Counted from the stretch's first letter, positions 21,883 through 32,396 are shown. The stretch is DNA of 64,000 nucleotides from Dendrolimus kikuchii (GCA_019925095.2 CM034391.1:6352551-6416550); one strand, 5' to 3'. Numbers and translations: made by a program. Notes: a model not told the origin generated them from the sequence alone.

Positions 21883-22503
21883 GTTTTCGCGAGTAGTGTA
21901 CATATTTAAACTACGTTTTAAAGGTTTAAGCGAGGTATTTTGTTTTTGATTTCTACTCCGACGTTTCGGCGGCTTTTTAGTAGCCGTGATCATGGAACAC
22001 AAAGATATCAAGTGTCAATGAGTAATATAAAAAAAATATTTAGCCTACCGCCAACTTGTTCATTTTAATTATTTAGTTTTAATTTTTGTTTATTATTTAC
22101 TCTATGGGAGCCTAATCTAATTTATCATCGCATTGCAACATGTTGTGGTTTGCAGAGAAGAAGCGGCGCAAGAAACTTCAGCAACATGCCTAGCTCTACT
22201 AATTTTACAATAGACGAAAGAGTAAATAATAACTTAACCAAAAAATAAACTAAATAATTAAAATGAACAAGTTGGCTGTAGGCTAAATAAAAACTTTAAC
22301 ATTACTCATTGACATCTTTGTCTTCCGTGAATACAAGATAATGAAAAGTCGCCGAAATGTCGGACTAAAAATCAAATAAACGCCTTTTGCTTTACCAAGT
22401 AACTATTGTCTTGTGCATTTTTGCCATTTTTATTTTGGTGAACAATAAATTATTGTCTGTCTATAAAAACACGCTTAAAACCGTTTAAATGTAGTTTTAT
22501 TAA
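21883..22503. repeat. Most complete GTGATCAC foldback element, about 620 bp
   Basis: Long imperfect inverted arms: 21903-22100 ('aaactacgttttaaaggttt', 'ccgacgtttcggcggctttt', 'gtgatcatgg') against 22225-22500 ('gccgaaatgtcggactaaaa', 'cttaaaaccgtttaaatgta'). An inner pair also matches in reverse ('cgccaacttgttcattttaa' against 'aaaatgaacaagttggctgt'). The loop 22110-22225 contains 'gaagaagcggcgcaagaaac'. About 90 foreign bases interrupt the right arm at 22380-22465. No coding capacity. Confidence 0.8.
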
Positions 22504-22599
22504 CTTTCTTTTAGACATAAATGTGTCAAATATTTTACAATTGTGTTTAGAAGGGAGAATATGTAGCATCTTTGTACAAAAAAATACATTCTATTCTAT

Positions 22600-22850
22600 A
22601 TAGAAAAATCTCAGTTTCTTCAAACTTTTCAAGGTCTCTTAGAATGCCTCTCCCGAATATTTAGTTCTGAGAAGCAAGTTCCGTACGACACAAGCATTGA
22701 ATTCGCCTACGGCTCAGCGGGTTTGTGGAATGACCTTTAGGGCCGGGGGGACTGGTTCTACCGCATGCTTCTCTGCACTCGGCATATCATGGAATTTATA
22801 ACGCCCGGTCATCTTACCGGACTGGGTTGACAGCTTTTACACAAACAAAA
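22600..22850 (+). mobile_element. Possible LINE C-terminal relic
   Basis: The words 'accgcatgcttctctgcact' and 'cggcatatcatggaattta' resemble the arginine-rich, LWN-containing C-terminal part of lepidopteran LINE proteins, but frames are broken and no motif is clean. The rest to 23299 is AT-rich without signal. Confidence 0.25.
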
Positions 22851-23299
22851 ATCTAGATATTTGGAAATTTCAAACTTTGAATCTGAGGGCTTACTTTCAA
22901 ACGTCTTTCGTCGTTTTCGTTTTAGAACTTTTTTGTTTATTTTTCTTTTATATTTAAGTACATTGTCCATCTTATGTTCCATTTATTTTTGTATTATACG
23001 GACTATATTATTGCAGTTTTAAAGAAATATTGGTTCTTTCTTTCTTCTATCTAAAATTTCATTGACTTTTTCGGGCTGATCGGACGGAAACTAACGATGA
23101 AAGGCGTTTGAGAGTAAGGAAGGAGAGGAGAGTAAAATATACAGGGGTGTATCTCGCTAAAGCTAAAAACTAATATTATATTCATATTTCATACCCGTAT
23201 CGAAAGTACAAAAACTTTTCATATGAGTCATTATGTTCCGTTCATTTGTTCATCTGTCTTTATTTTTAAAATGATAACTTCTTATGGGAGAGTAAACTG

Positions 23300-23640
23300 C
23301 TTCGTTACGTAACGCGTTACGGCGCCAGTCTGTCTGGCTTCCCTTTCTCTCAGGTTAGATTAGTTTAAGTTATCATGTCGGGCGTCCCGAGACGCACACC
23401 GTCTGTTTTTTTATTCTGTCTCTAATATTATGACGTTGCGAAGATATTCAAAGTACGATACAATTGCGACAGTGTCAAAAATTCGTATTGTACTAAATCC
23501 ACAACACTTTCCTGATATCGTCGTGGCGGAATAATAGTAGAAAAAAAATGCTATTACCATAAGCAGAAATGGCGTTAGAAAACTACAAATATTTTAAACA
23601 TATTTTTCACGAGGTTTCACTTATAAATATTTATAAAAAT
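23300..23640 (-). repeat. Dispersed repeat, partner of 47395-47570
   Basis: Read on the minus strand, 'ctactattattccgccacga' and 'gtgttgtggatttagtaca' match 47450-47510 on the plus strand ('ttactattattccgccgcga', 'tattgtggatttagtaga'). Its left part holds the palindromic 'cgttacgtaacgcgttacgg'. Confidence 0.6.
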
Positions 23641-23724
23641 ACAGTAGCGTGCCAGGAATTAACAGGATACCGAAATCAAGCAAATCTACGATTGAGGCGT
23701 TAGTATCCGATAATTTTGACGAGA

Positions 23725-23875
23725 TAGTAATAGCATATCTAGCTATATCTAACTAATCGTTTATCTGCCTTATCAGTGGCAAAAATTTGACATAAGCTCA
23801 TAATAAATGTCACATTTCTACCAATGATAAGGCAAACAAATAAATAGTAAGATATAGAAACCGGCCATAAGTATA
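23725..23875. repeat. Small inverted-repeat element (MITE-like)
   Basis: 'atctaactaatcgtttatct' + 'gccttatc' is mirrored by 'gataaggcaaac' + 'aaataaatagtaagatat', ending 'aaaccggccataag'. The same end, inverted, opens 32570-32695 ('tatggtcggttctcatatct'), so it is a multicopy family with a TATGGYCGGTT terminus. Confidence 0.55.
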
Positions 23876-23896
23876 TATGCATGCCTCCGATGATAC

Positions 23897-24306
23897 CGGG
23901 TTGCCTGAAAGAGATCGCTGTAAGCGATAAGGCCGCCCATTGTTCTAATGGAAATGTATTTATATTGAATTTAAAACTTAGATTGATAGTTAGAAAATAC
24001 TTTATTGCTCACCACATACACATAAAGTAAATGATTTACAGTCATTTCATGTCAAGGCAGGAACAAAGGGCGGCCTTATCGCTTTAGAGCGATCTCTTCC
24101 AGGCAACCCGGGCTGTGGATTGTGTGAAAGGAATCAAGAGTGTATGGCGGTGGTGTGCAAATCAAATAAATGTAATTATAAACAGGATACATAGATATTA
24201 CACAATACATATAATTAAGAAAAAGAAAATAGACAATAACACACATTTAAAAAGGTTTAAGTTATGGTGAACAATAAAGAGTTTTCATTCATTCATCCAT
24301 TCAATG
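23897..24306 (+). mobile_element. CR1-like LINE 3' end, split by a second one
   Basis: 'ccgggttgcctgaaagagat' to 'aatgtatttatattgaattt' and then, after a 268 bp interruption, 'ggtttaagttatggtgaaca' with tail 'cattcattcatccattc'. Removing the interruption restores the order of the uninterrupted copy at 46258-46383. Confidence 0.8.
23977..24244 (-). mobile_element. CR1-like LINE 3' end nested in another
   Basis: Reverse orientation: 'aaaatactttattgctcacc', 'cggccttatcgctttagagc' and 'gatctcttccaggcaaccc'. Both edges carry ATTTAAAA (23969-23976 and 24245-24252), a probable target duplication. Confidence 0.75.
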
Positions 24307-24949
24307 ACATTTACTGAGAAAATGTAATCTATATGAATCACTAAAAAATTTACATTTGTGGTAGCCGCCATGAGAAATATTCGCTTCCACAGTCGTGAAA
24401 ATTATTTCATCGTCGTCCTCTCTAACCCTCAACTGTGAAGTAGAAATTTTGAACAAAATTAAAATGCTGCCTGACCTTAACTTTTTTGGAACGTATTTTC
24501 AATTAAATACTTAACAAAATGTACTACAACTGTTTATAAAATAATTTAAATACAGTTTTATTACCAATTAACGAAAACAGTAACGTATGAAACCCATTAT
24601 TGTGCGTGGTGTGACCGATTTTTTTTAAAGAAAATGTAGCTGTTCTCGCAGATTTAAAACATTTCACTGGCAACATTAAATAACCGGACTTTATAAAAAA
24701 TATATAAAACCCAACAACACACTCGTTTTTAATTTCAATTGTTTCGTCTTCGAATTACAGTCATTTACGAATTCATTTGTTTGTAATTCTTTTATGTGAA
24801 GTAAGTTTTTGTGTAGTTCTTCTAGCGTAACTGCTAGCTACCGAGTATTTGAATGGCGTAACATTATATCTCAGGAAGCACTCCAAGAAACTGAGAACAA
24901 CTGAAGCTGGATTTTTATATCTTACTATCCATTTGTTTGCCTTATACCT
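24307..24949. other. AT-rich stretch, nothing recognised
   Basis: No gene, RNA or repeat boundary supported. Confidence 0.4.
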
Positions 24950-25110
24950 TGTTAATGCTATTATTATTTTATTCGCCATAATGACAGGCAAAGGAACGTA
25001 GTCCATATAGCCTTGTCTGATGTAATTATGTTTTTCGTGAGATATTTGAATTGTGAAGTCTAATGCGGCCATTTGAATTATGACAAGAACTCTGTTGAAA
25101 AGCGTCAATT
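24950..25110 (+). repeat. Dispersed repeat Q, partial copy
   Basis: 'cgccataatgacaggcaaag' and 'atgacaagaactctgttgaa' match parts of the copies at 20866-21175 and 12520. A 111-residue minus-strand frame (24773-25108) runs through it and has no recognisable motif. Confidence 0.5.
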
Positions 25111-27164
25111 AAAGAATTTACTGCCAATTTAGCTGAGCTATATTGGACACTTAATACGTCCGACGACGCTTATGGATTTTGAATTTGCCTGCCTTTGTGG
25201 CGAATATTAACTACTAAATACTTACTATGGCGACATATTTGGTAAAATAGGTTATTTGTTTCTAGATTGAACGCATAATTATATAAAAGAAAAAATCTGT
25301 AAGGAATTGAACGACGCAGTGAGGAAAGTAAGCGCTCCATGACGTCACATTCATCTCATTGCTTATGGATTAACCGCGAATATGAATACGTTAGGTCATT
25401 GATCCAGCGAGATACTTCATGATACGTTATAATGTGTTTGACATTTTAAAACTTTGCATCTTTTTCTGATTTAATATTAATGACACTTCGCAAAAAAGTA
25501 AACGGTAGAGTACTTTAATCATGAAAATCTGAGACTTTTTAAAGACGATAACTTAAAAAATTTGCGATTTTTTAACGGTGACTCTAAAGCATATTCAACC
25601 ACGTCTAAAGCGGGTGATAGAAGTGTGAACAAGTATGCGTACTTGTGGCACACCGATCTTCTTCGTTTCTATAAGTTCGGGTACATAAGGTGACACACGG
25701 ACGCAAAAGGTCATCAAGCCATAAGTACTTGCTCTCACATCTATTACCCACTTAAGATTAATATAAAAGCAAGCATCAATCATGGCAATTTTAGCAGGCA
25801 GTTTTATAGGTGTCATGGACAGCCCCAAGTGAAGTGCCTGGAGCCAAAAAAAAGTAGTCTACTAGTGTATAGTAGCGAGGTAGCTAAGCACCAGAAATAT
25901 CTACACACTATGTAACTTTCAGGTAGCATATAGGGCGGGCCGTCTCAAGCGTATTTTGATTTATCATTCTATCTGATTGATACAACAATACAACAATAAC
26001 ACATAGCATTTAATCTTCATGTTTCATTTTTAAGGATTTCTAACTATTTGGTAAAAACGGAATCCTTATGCATTCATCATATGCCGTCCGTCTGTTTTTG
26101 TAAGTCACAATCATTTTTCTCAGAAACTAGGTTCACGAGTATATGGATGAAATTCGACAGAAAAACAGTCTAGGTATATGGCGCTACACATTGGTGTAAT
26201 ATAGTAATATATTAGTCAGATCTTAAAAATCATGATGATATTTAACGACTTTTTGTAAAAAGAGTCAATCGGTTTGCGCCTCTTAGGCCCTTGCAATCCC
26301 GGGTTAAGATGGCCCTGGAGATTAAGAAGTTGAGAGTCTTCCTGAAGAACTTAAGTTAGCTAAAGTAACTGCTAATCCGCTATGAGGAAACAGCTCGTAA
26401 GATGAAGTAAATAACGTGTCAAAGAAACTCCCTTACATAATTTAACGATCTCTACTAGAGTGGTCTAATGCAGCGATTCCTAAAGTGGATTTCGGGGAAA
26501 GTCATCAGATATTTGTGGATAGTAGATTTGTGTACCTATTTCAAGAAATTACCTTCTCGAAGTTAAACCAAATTTAAACTCAATGAGTGCGGCAGTAAGG
26601 CAAGACAAGGCAGTATGCGAAAAGTAATAAGTAAAGCATAACTGTTATCCGAGACGCATGAAACAATTGACGAAGAATTCAATGATTTATTCAATACTTT
26701 ATGAATGCACGTAAAATGCTACTAATTACGTACTTTCACTGATGTTTTCACTGAAAAAGAAATCCACGTATGTTGTGTATTTGTATTGTTACTATTAAAA
26801 TGAATGATTTTTTAATGTGTCCATTGAAATATAACTTTCGTTTTTTTTTACAAAATTTAAAACTTTTTCGTAAAATTTAAACTGAGAATGCGGATTTTGA
26901 TAATGTTACTCGATTTTATGTTAATGTAGTGAATTCTTTTTTATATTTTAAAATTAAGTTTTGTTGCTATATAACGGTATGTCCCGTTAGATTTCCTATA
27001 TTACGTGTAGCTTGCGCCAAACTTTATGTGGTGTATCGTAGTTAGCAACAGATGGCAATAAAAGTTTTTCACACAAGTTCGGGTATTGCGAAGCGTTATG
27101 GAGGCAATTTTTTTTTAACTTTCTTGCACGACATTTATGCCTTTTTTGTTTATTTTTTTTAATG
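25111..27164. other. Long stretch without a recognised gene
   Basis: A minus-strand frame at 25595-25828 (77 codons, including AKIAMIDACFYINLKWVIDV) is open and reads as if once coding, but no family or splice sites could be assigned. 26030-26240 carries the 'ccgtctgtttttgtaagtca' dispersed repeat. The rest is AT-rich. Confidence 0.35.
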
Positions 27165-27445
27165 CTAAGCTAAAGGAAACTGCAAGAAATGGGTTAAAGG
27201 GGATGGGATAGAGGGATCAGACAAGAGGAATGGAGTAGGAAGGTGGGATATCTAGAGGAGGATGTGGGCCATGGAAACTTTCAATCACCGCACGAAATAC
27301 GATAAGCTCAAGGCCGTTTCACGCCGACATTCTATCAGAGTGTGGTACCACAGCGATCAAGCCGACATTAAAATCTGTAATCAAGATAATGATTCCAGCA
27401 TGGTTCTGTCATCCCAGAGACTGGGTCTACCACCTAACCAGTGTC
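27165..27445 (+). repeat. Copy of the 39-kb GC-rich repeat family (3' part)
   Basis: 'gaggatgtgggccatggaaa', 'cgcacgaaatacgataagct' and 'gtaccacagcgatcaagccg' match 39930-40080. Open frames here are inside the repeat. Confidence 0.65.
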
Positions 27446-27904
27446 AAGTATTTATAAATATTAAGTTTTAGAACGATCAGAATTAATCAAAAATCACGAT
27501 TTCGTGTCAATGTGCAATAATCTTTAGGAAAACTGTTGAACGTTATTTTTATTTTAAATCGTGATGTCAGTGAGATACATCAAGCTTTTTTACTTGTTCC
27601 GTTGCCCATTGTTTAGCCAAAAGGTTCAATTCATTAAAGTAATTATTAGTTACGCTAACAACGCTTATCTTCGTCGGATCAAGAAGACAATGTCTGATTA
27701 CACCATATTGTGTTGCTTGTTGCTGATCATCACAAATTAAGAAATCTTATTACTCTTGTACATAAATCAAATATGAAATAATTCTAAAGTACTTAGATAA
27801 ATGTTGCTATGCAGTTATATGTTCAAAATATATAGGTAAGTAATAGTTGTTAAAAATTAACTTATTAAGTAACATTTTTAAGCATAATAGTGTGTTAGTT
27901 TTGA
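27446..27904. other. AT-rich stretch, nothing recognised
   Basis: No gene or repeat supported. Confidence 0.4.
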
Positions 27905-28035
27905 AAATCTCAACTGTTTAATGAAATGTGCCTTTTCGGCTTGCCGCAACAAGAACTCCCTCATTTGGAATTAGTGAAAGACCTATAATTTGGTTGACCC
28001 TTTTGCTGGTGCTCAGCAGGTCAGCCAAATTATAA
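27905..28035 (+). repeat. Dispersed repeat Q, partial copy
   Basis: 'gccgcaacaagaactccctc' and 'ggtcagccaaattataattt' belong to the Q family. Confidence 0.5.
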
Positions 28036-28550
28036 TTTTGCATGAGAATTATTTAAAAAATAAAAATATTTTTCGACAATGATTAAACATACAAATTGTG
28101 CAAAGCTATATTGAAAAAAAAATTCTAACATAGAATATTTTATCATTCAAAAGTAAAAACAACAAAGAAAACAACATTCCACGTACAGACCAAGTCACTT
28201 GTGTGTCTTGAACTAATCTCATTAAGGTACCGAACAATTTGTTAACAACCATTAAATTGGAGGCAATCAATGTCATAATCAGATTAAATTCTGATAGAAA
28301 CCAGTTTAAAACCAGTCGGCAAGCTGCACTTCATAAAGTTATTACGCATGTCCCTTAACAAAAATGACTTCATCTGAACTTCAAAATACACACACAAAGC
28401 AAAATGACTTCGCATTCCATACAGCCAGTTTCATCACATCTCAGTCACGAATAAGCCAATCTTAATGACATGGCATTCTCCGGATACCAAGCATCTGTCG
28501 GAAGTTGGTATCGCGATGTAATTTCTAAAATCTACGCTATCGGCACTCAC

Positions 28551-28665
28551 CGTTTGTGCCGAAATAGTCATCCTTATCCAATAGATCATGCTGGAAACCA
28601 TAAGCAGGGAGCCATGCATGGGAGCCCGGGGGCTCAGGCCAGTCCGATATGCGGACCTCCTCCAT
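28551..28665 (-). CDS. Candidate coding exon of a host gene, unidentified
   Basis: On the minus strand 38 codons from ATG at 28665-28663 end in a near-consensus donor (ACAAACG|GTGAGT, junction 28551/28550), phase 1. The peptide includes ISDWPEPPGSHAWLPAYGFQ and HDLLDKDDYFGTN, with balanced composition and codon use unlike the surrounding AT-rich DNA, and it occurs once in the window. An in-frame TGA lies just upstream. Either this ATG is the true start, with an insect initiator-like TCAGT at 28697-28693 and a CpG-rich promoter behind it, or the exon begins at 28683 after GTGCAG (phase 0), which would fit the phase-0 donor of the exon at 32152-32359. I cannot name the protein. Confidence 0.4.
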
Positions 28666-28739
28666 TTGGACATCAACACAACACTGCACTCCACTGACGA
28701 GTTCACATCAAATTAACACGGGCATGCATGGACTACCTC

Positions 28740-28935
28740 TTCGTTCGTCCATTAGCTGGTCATTTAGGGCGATAACGGTCGTGAATTCAGCGCGGCCCGA
28801 GCGTTACTGGACAGGTGTGTTTTCTGACTGGCCTTTCACCATAATACGCGCACACGCGGCGGGGTGCTGCGGCAAACTGGCGGAATGACGCGCCGGCCGC
28901 TCTGGCGCGCGCGCTGCGATCTCTCCTATAACAGA
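28740..28935 (-). promoter_or_regulatory. CpG-rich patch, possible promoter
   Basis: Local GC and CpG rise sharply ('gcgcggcccgagcgttactg', 'cgccggccgctctggcgcgc') just upstream, in minus-strand sense, of the candidate exon at 28551-28665. No TATA box is placed with confidence. In moths unmethylated CpG-rich patches of this kind often mark gene starts, but a GC-rich repeat fragment is not excluded. Confidence 0.3.
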
Positions 28936-29345
28936 ACAGATATTGCTGCAAAAAATTCAGACGCCAGCCGTCAACTAACTCAGCTGCTTCAGCTGTGCTT
29001 TTGCATGTTGCCCCTTGAACGGAAATCTTATCGATTAGCGTATTAGAATTACGAGCTTTGGTCCAGTTGTATATTTTTTTACATTTGTATGAACACTTGA
29101 TGTCCCATTTGAACACTGTCTCACCTGATAAGGTGTCTAATAAAATTGGACCTAAGAAAGGCGTTATCTCTTCGACCTTAAGAGAGACATTTCGAGGAAA
29201 ACAGCCCTATATTGCGCTACTAGAGTCTCCCTCAAATTCAATGGCCTCATTAGATTACTTTCAGAAGATTGCACCATAGCCTAAAGGTAAAATAATAATT
29301 TTGTTATAGTTTAATAATAATCGGCAGACAAACACACAGTCATTT

Positions 29346-29500
29346 TGCATCCCCAAGCTAAGTTAGGCGGTTTTTGTTGGTAATAATATACAACGGACCA
29401 CTCCAGAGACAAGCCCGAATATCAAAACCATAGGAAACAGTAGAGAGTTCGTTTACGAAATTTACCATGCCAGGTATCGAACCCTGAGCCTCTGTCCGGG
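29346..29500 (-). mobile_element. tRNA-derived SINE fragment
   Basis: 'tgcatccccaagctaagtta' opens the same family as 62612 and 8755. On the minus strand 'gggttcgatacctggcatgg' (29465-29484) is a good pol III B box. To the right, 29500-29620 is CpG-rich and shows no match to the other copies. Confidence 0.6.
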
Positions 29501-30669
29501 CCAGCCTGTTTTACCCTGTCCGTGAGGACGTTACGCGGTCGTCGTACGAGAGCCTTTCGCCGAGGCTTAGAATCGGACGCGGACACGACGAGCGGATCTC
29601 GATGATGCGGCGCGAGATCGAAATACTTACGCGAGAGCAACGTAATGTAGTTTTTGATGGAGGGAAGCTCCAGATTCATCATTAAAGCATTACAGTTAGT
29701 TTAGCGCAGGCTACACTTACTTCTTCCATTCTCCATCCATCCGTCTATGTACCTTTATATCACGTAGATAGTAAATAAGGTGGTTATGTGGATGAAACTA
29801 GAAGGTATGTTCTGTATGACGCTACACAAGCGTGAAATGAAACAAAATAAAAAACTATAAATAAGGAGTACCTACATTCATATAACTGAGATATGATACT
29901 TTAATGCACATAGATAGTGCCTGCGACTTTGTTCGTGTTGGATTACAAACATATTTTCGGAAGACTGCAAGATATCGAAATGTAATGTGCCTACACGAAA
30001 ATTTATGGTAAAATTCCTGTTTTAATCACTTAAAGTTTTATTTAAATGTATTCAGCCGTTTCGGAGCCTATTCTGGACAAACTTTCAGACCAACACACAG
30101 ACGAAAAGTTTTGAAACGGTTATTTATGGTAGGCATAAATAGCAGTTTTAACTATATGTAATTTATTTCAAATTACACATAAACACTTCAATTTTAATTA
30201 TTGGTATGAATTATCAATCCAACTCGTATAATTATGCTATAGTTATTAACAGTTAATATCTATAATTTCCGTTATATTTTCAATATAAACCAAGATTATG
30301 GACCTTGTATTGCAAGGTCTACAACCTGCCAAGAATTAATATCATAACGAGTCGTAAGTCGTAACGAGTCCGGGGCGGATTATATCCAGACATTCTCTCA
30401 TCACATTAATCTTACAGATCACGATTACGCTTCTTACGTTGTTACAACACTTTCATAGTGGAATTAGGAGAAAGTTCCAAAGTGGTTACAAACAAAAAAT
30501 GAAATGAATACGTGGTAACATTACGTCGATATTAAGTAATAATAAAAAATATATATAAATTAACATTAAAGTTTCAAACCACAGCAGACATTTTTAGGAC
30601 AAATCAGACTAAACTGTCACTAGAGTTTGTAATTATTACTGCTTGGAATGATCGTTTTAGTGATAAGAC
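29501..30669. other. Non-coding stretch
   Basis: CpG-rich to about 29620, then AT-rich. A patch at 29730-29870 resembles the dispersed repeat at 26090-26240. No gene seen. Confidence 0.4.
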
Positions 30670-31116
30670 CAGGGGCGTAGCTACCGCCGTATCAGTCGTA
30701 TCAATAATACGGGGCCCCCAGGCTACAGGGGCCCCGAAAGTGTATAAGCAAATGCTCCCAAGATGTTATCCATAATCTTTTATAGATTATTAACATTTTA
30801 GAGAATAACTGCCAACAGGAACGGCTATCAGACTTGTCATTATTGTCGATAGAAGCAGAAAATTTAGAAAAACTGAAATTGTGTTCAGCTATGGATGATT
30901 TCATAAATAAGCTTTCAGAAAAAAGGCGAGAAAAGTTATCTTTGATTTAAATTGTTTATCTAACTTAGCTCCTAGGTGCATTAAGTATTATAAGTAATAT
31001 ATCATTATTTTAATTCAATTGGAGCAATTTTTGTTTCTTTTATAAAAAAACTTTATCTTTCCTTTGCCCCAAACACATTTGGATACAGGGCCCATCTAAG
31101 GCAAGCTACGCCACTG
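30670..31116 (+). mobile_element. hAT element, complete ends, internally deleted
   Basis: Starts CAGGGGCGTAGCTACCG and ends AAGCTACGCCACTG, giving terminal inverted repeats CAGKGGCGTAGCT. It is flanked by a perfect 8 bp target duplication GATAAGAC (30662-30669 and 31117-31124), the hallmark of hAT transposition. At 447 bp it keeps only the last part of the transposase gene (see 30789-30950). Confidence 0.93.
30789..30950 (+). pseudogene. hAT transposase C-terminal fragment
   Basis: One frame of 53 codons ends at TAA 30948-30950 and reads INILENNCQQERLSDLSLLS followed by IEAENLEKLKLCSAMDDFIN. This is the C-terminal end of hAT transposases of the zinc-finger MYM-like / inhibitor-of-kinase-repressor-like group (QERLSxLxxLSIE...DDxIxxF). 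The catalytic and dimerisation core is missing, so it cannot be active. Confidence 0.75.
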
Positions 31117-31146
31117 GATAAGACCGCATTTTGTTTTATCAAGATA

Positions 31147-31455
31147 CAGTGCTGGATTTCCTACATTTGCCGCCAGTAGACTATTAAAATTTTGCCGCCC
31201 CTACAGAACTCTACTATTCAATACCATACTTCACAATCATATTATTTACAATATATCTTTTCCTTTCATACTCGTCTATTGTGAAATACGTCCTCTGTCA
31301 CTCCGCAAATCATCAGATCATCCTTCACGTAATCCATCCCTTTATGTATACAAATCTGAATATTTTAACATCTGTAAGACAAATACATATTTTGGTCCCT
31401 AAATTTACCGCCCTTAAGCTCCAGCTTACTCAACCTATTCGTAAATCCGCCACTG
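31147..31455. mobile_element. hAT-type MITE
   Basis: Starts CAGTGCTGGATTTCCTAC and ends ATTCGTAAATCCGCCACTG, so the ends are inverted (CAGTGSYGGATTT). Flanks TCAAGATA and CGAACATA agree in 5 of 8 positions, a decayed target duplication. The interior also pairs near the ends ('tttgccgcc' against 'ggcggtaaattt' on the complement). It lies 30 bases from the hAT copy at 30670 but has different ends, so it is a separate family. Confidence 0.7.
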
Positions 31456-31664
31456 CGAACATATATATCGCCTATGTTATGGAAGACCACCGTAAGCGAC
31501 AATTATAACAGTTTACAGAAAATCCACTTTTCGGATTATTCTTTTATATATTACTCATAGATCTCTTTACATTCTATGTAGGTTAGTGTTCATAATATTT
31601 ATATTAAGCACTGATTAAATGAATATTGAATATTGTAACTCTGATTTTTTTTTAAAGATATTGC

Positions 31665-31767
31665 TTAACGCTCTTATTCATATTAAGTTATAGTAAGTTT
31701 CAACGCTTCTGTAAGGTTCTTAAGAAGATTCAAATGAACTCTAACTCAATATAAATAAGAGCGTTAA
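31665..31767. repeat. Short palindromic MITE bounded by TTAA
   Basis: 'ttaacgctcttattcatatt' is mirrored by 'aatataaataagagcgttaa', with arms of about 40 bases. A related palindrome without TTAA is at 54503-54600. TTAA at both ends would suit a piggyBac-type target duplication, but the second copy does not support that. Confidence 0.65.
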
Positions 31768-31814
31768 ACTATCAAAATATTATCAATGGTTCACCATTTG
31801 TGTTGATTTTCGTT

Positions 31815-32112
31815 AAAGTCGTGGTAGCGTAATGATTACCGCACGCGTCCCAAAGTCAAAGGGCGCGGGTTCGAACCTGGCCGGAACGCATGCACCACTT
31901 AGGCATTCTTCTGACCTAATGTGCATATTGTACCAATTACCACGTGCTAACAACGGTGAAGGAAAACATCGTGATGCAACCTGCACATCGAGATAACCGA
32001 TGTGTCAAACCTGCCAAGCCGCCATGGACAAGCGTGGCGGGTATACTGTCCGCTCCCCTTTAGTGGGAGGCCCGAGCCCAGCAGTGGGACGTTTATGGGC
32101 TGTTATTATGTT
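31815..32112 (+). mobile_element. tRNA-derived SINE, full-length or nearly so
   Basis: tRNA-like head 'tggtagcgtaatgattaccg' with B box 'gcgggttcgaacctgg' at about 31864, a body containing 'accacgtgctaacaacggtg' and 'gaaggaaaacatcgtgatgc', and the RTE-type 3' end 'gcccagcagtgggacgttta' before 'ttattatgtttatt'. The 3' end lies only about 40 bases from the splice donor of the candidate exon at 32152. Confidence 0.85.
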
Positions 32113-32151
32113 TATTTTGGATCCTTTTATCGTTGCGAATTAATCTTTTAC

Positions 32152-32359
32152 CTGTAACACTTCGGTCGTAGAGCGTTTTTTAAACGCTAGTATACGAGTA
32201 CCATAATAATCTAAAAATTGCGTGTCACATAGAAAACATTCTGTTATTTCTTTAGCATTCAAAATAATCGCCGTTGCTTTTGATAAACTCTGACCTTTAC
32301 AGAAAAGTTCGCAAACGATAACCATTAGGGACATTCTAATCATTTCACAATAAAATGAC
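32152..32359 (-). CDS. Candidate internal coding exon of a host gene, unidentified
   Basis: On the minus strand a pyrimidine-rich acceptor (TTTTGTTTTGTATTCAG|G, junction 32360/32359) opens 208 nt: one base completing a codon and 69 sense codons, then a donor CAG|GTAAAA at 32152/32151 with a stop right behind it. Entry phase 2, exit phase 0. The peptide reads FYCEMIRMSLMVIVCELFCK, then GQSLSKATAIILNAKEITEC, FLCDTQFLDYYGT and STTEVLQ. A hydrophobic run followed by CELF(C)K vaguely recalls insect gustatory receptors, but that is too weak to name it. It is unique in the window. It could be upstream of the exon at 28551-28683 in the same gene (phase 0 matches). Confidence 0.4.
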
Positions 32360-32396
32360 CTGAATACAAAACAAAATGGTAATAACCCATGTGCCC

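Noticed and set aside
24773..25108. 111-codon minus-strand frame
   Set aside because: It runs through a dispersed repeat copy and contains no motif.
31815..31900. Functional tRNA gene
   Set aside because: The tRNA-like head is part of a SINE with a 3' LINE-type tail and its arms do not form a proper cloverleaf.
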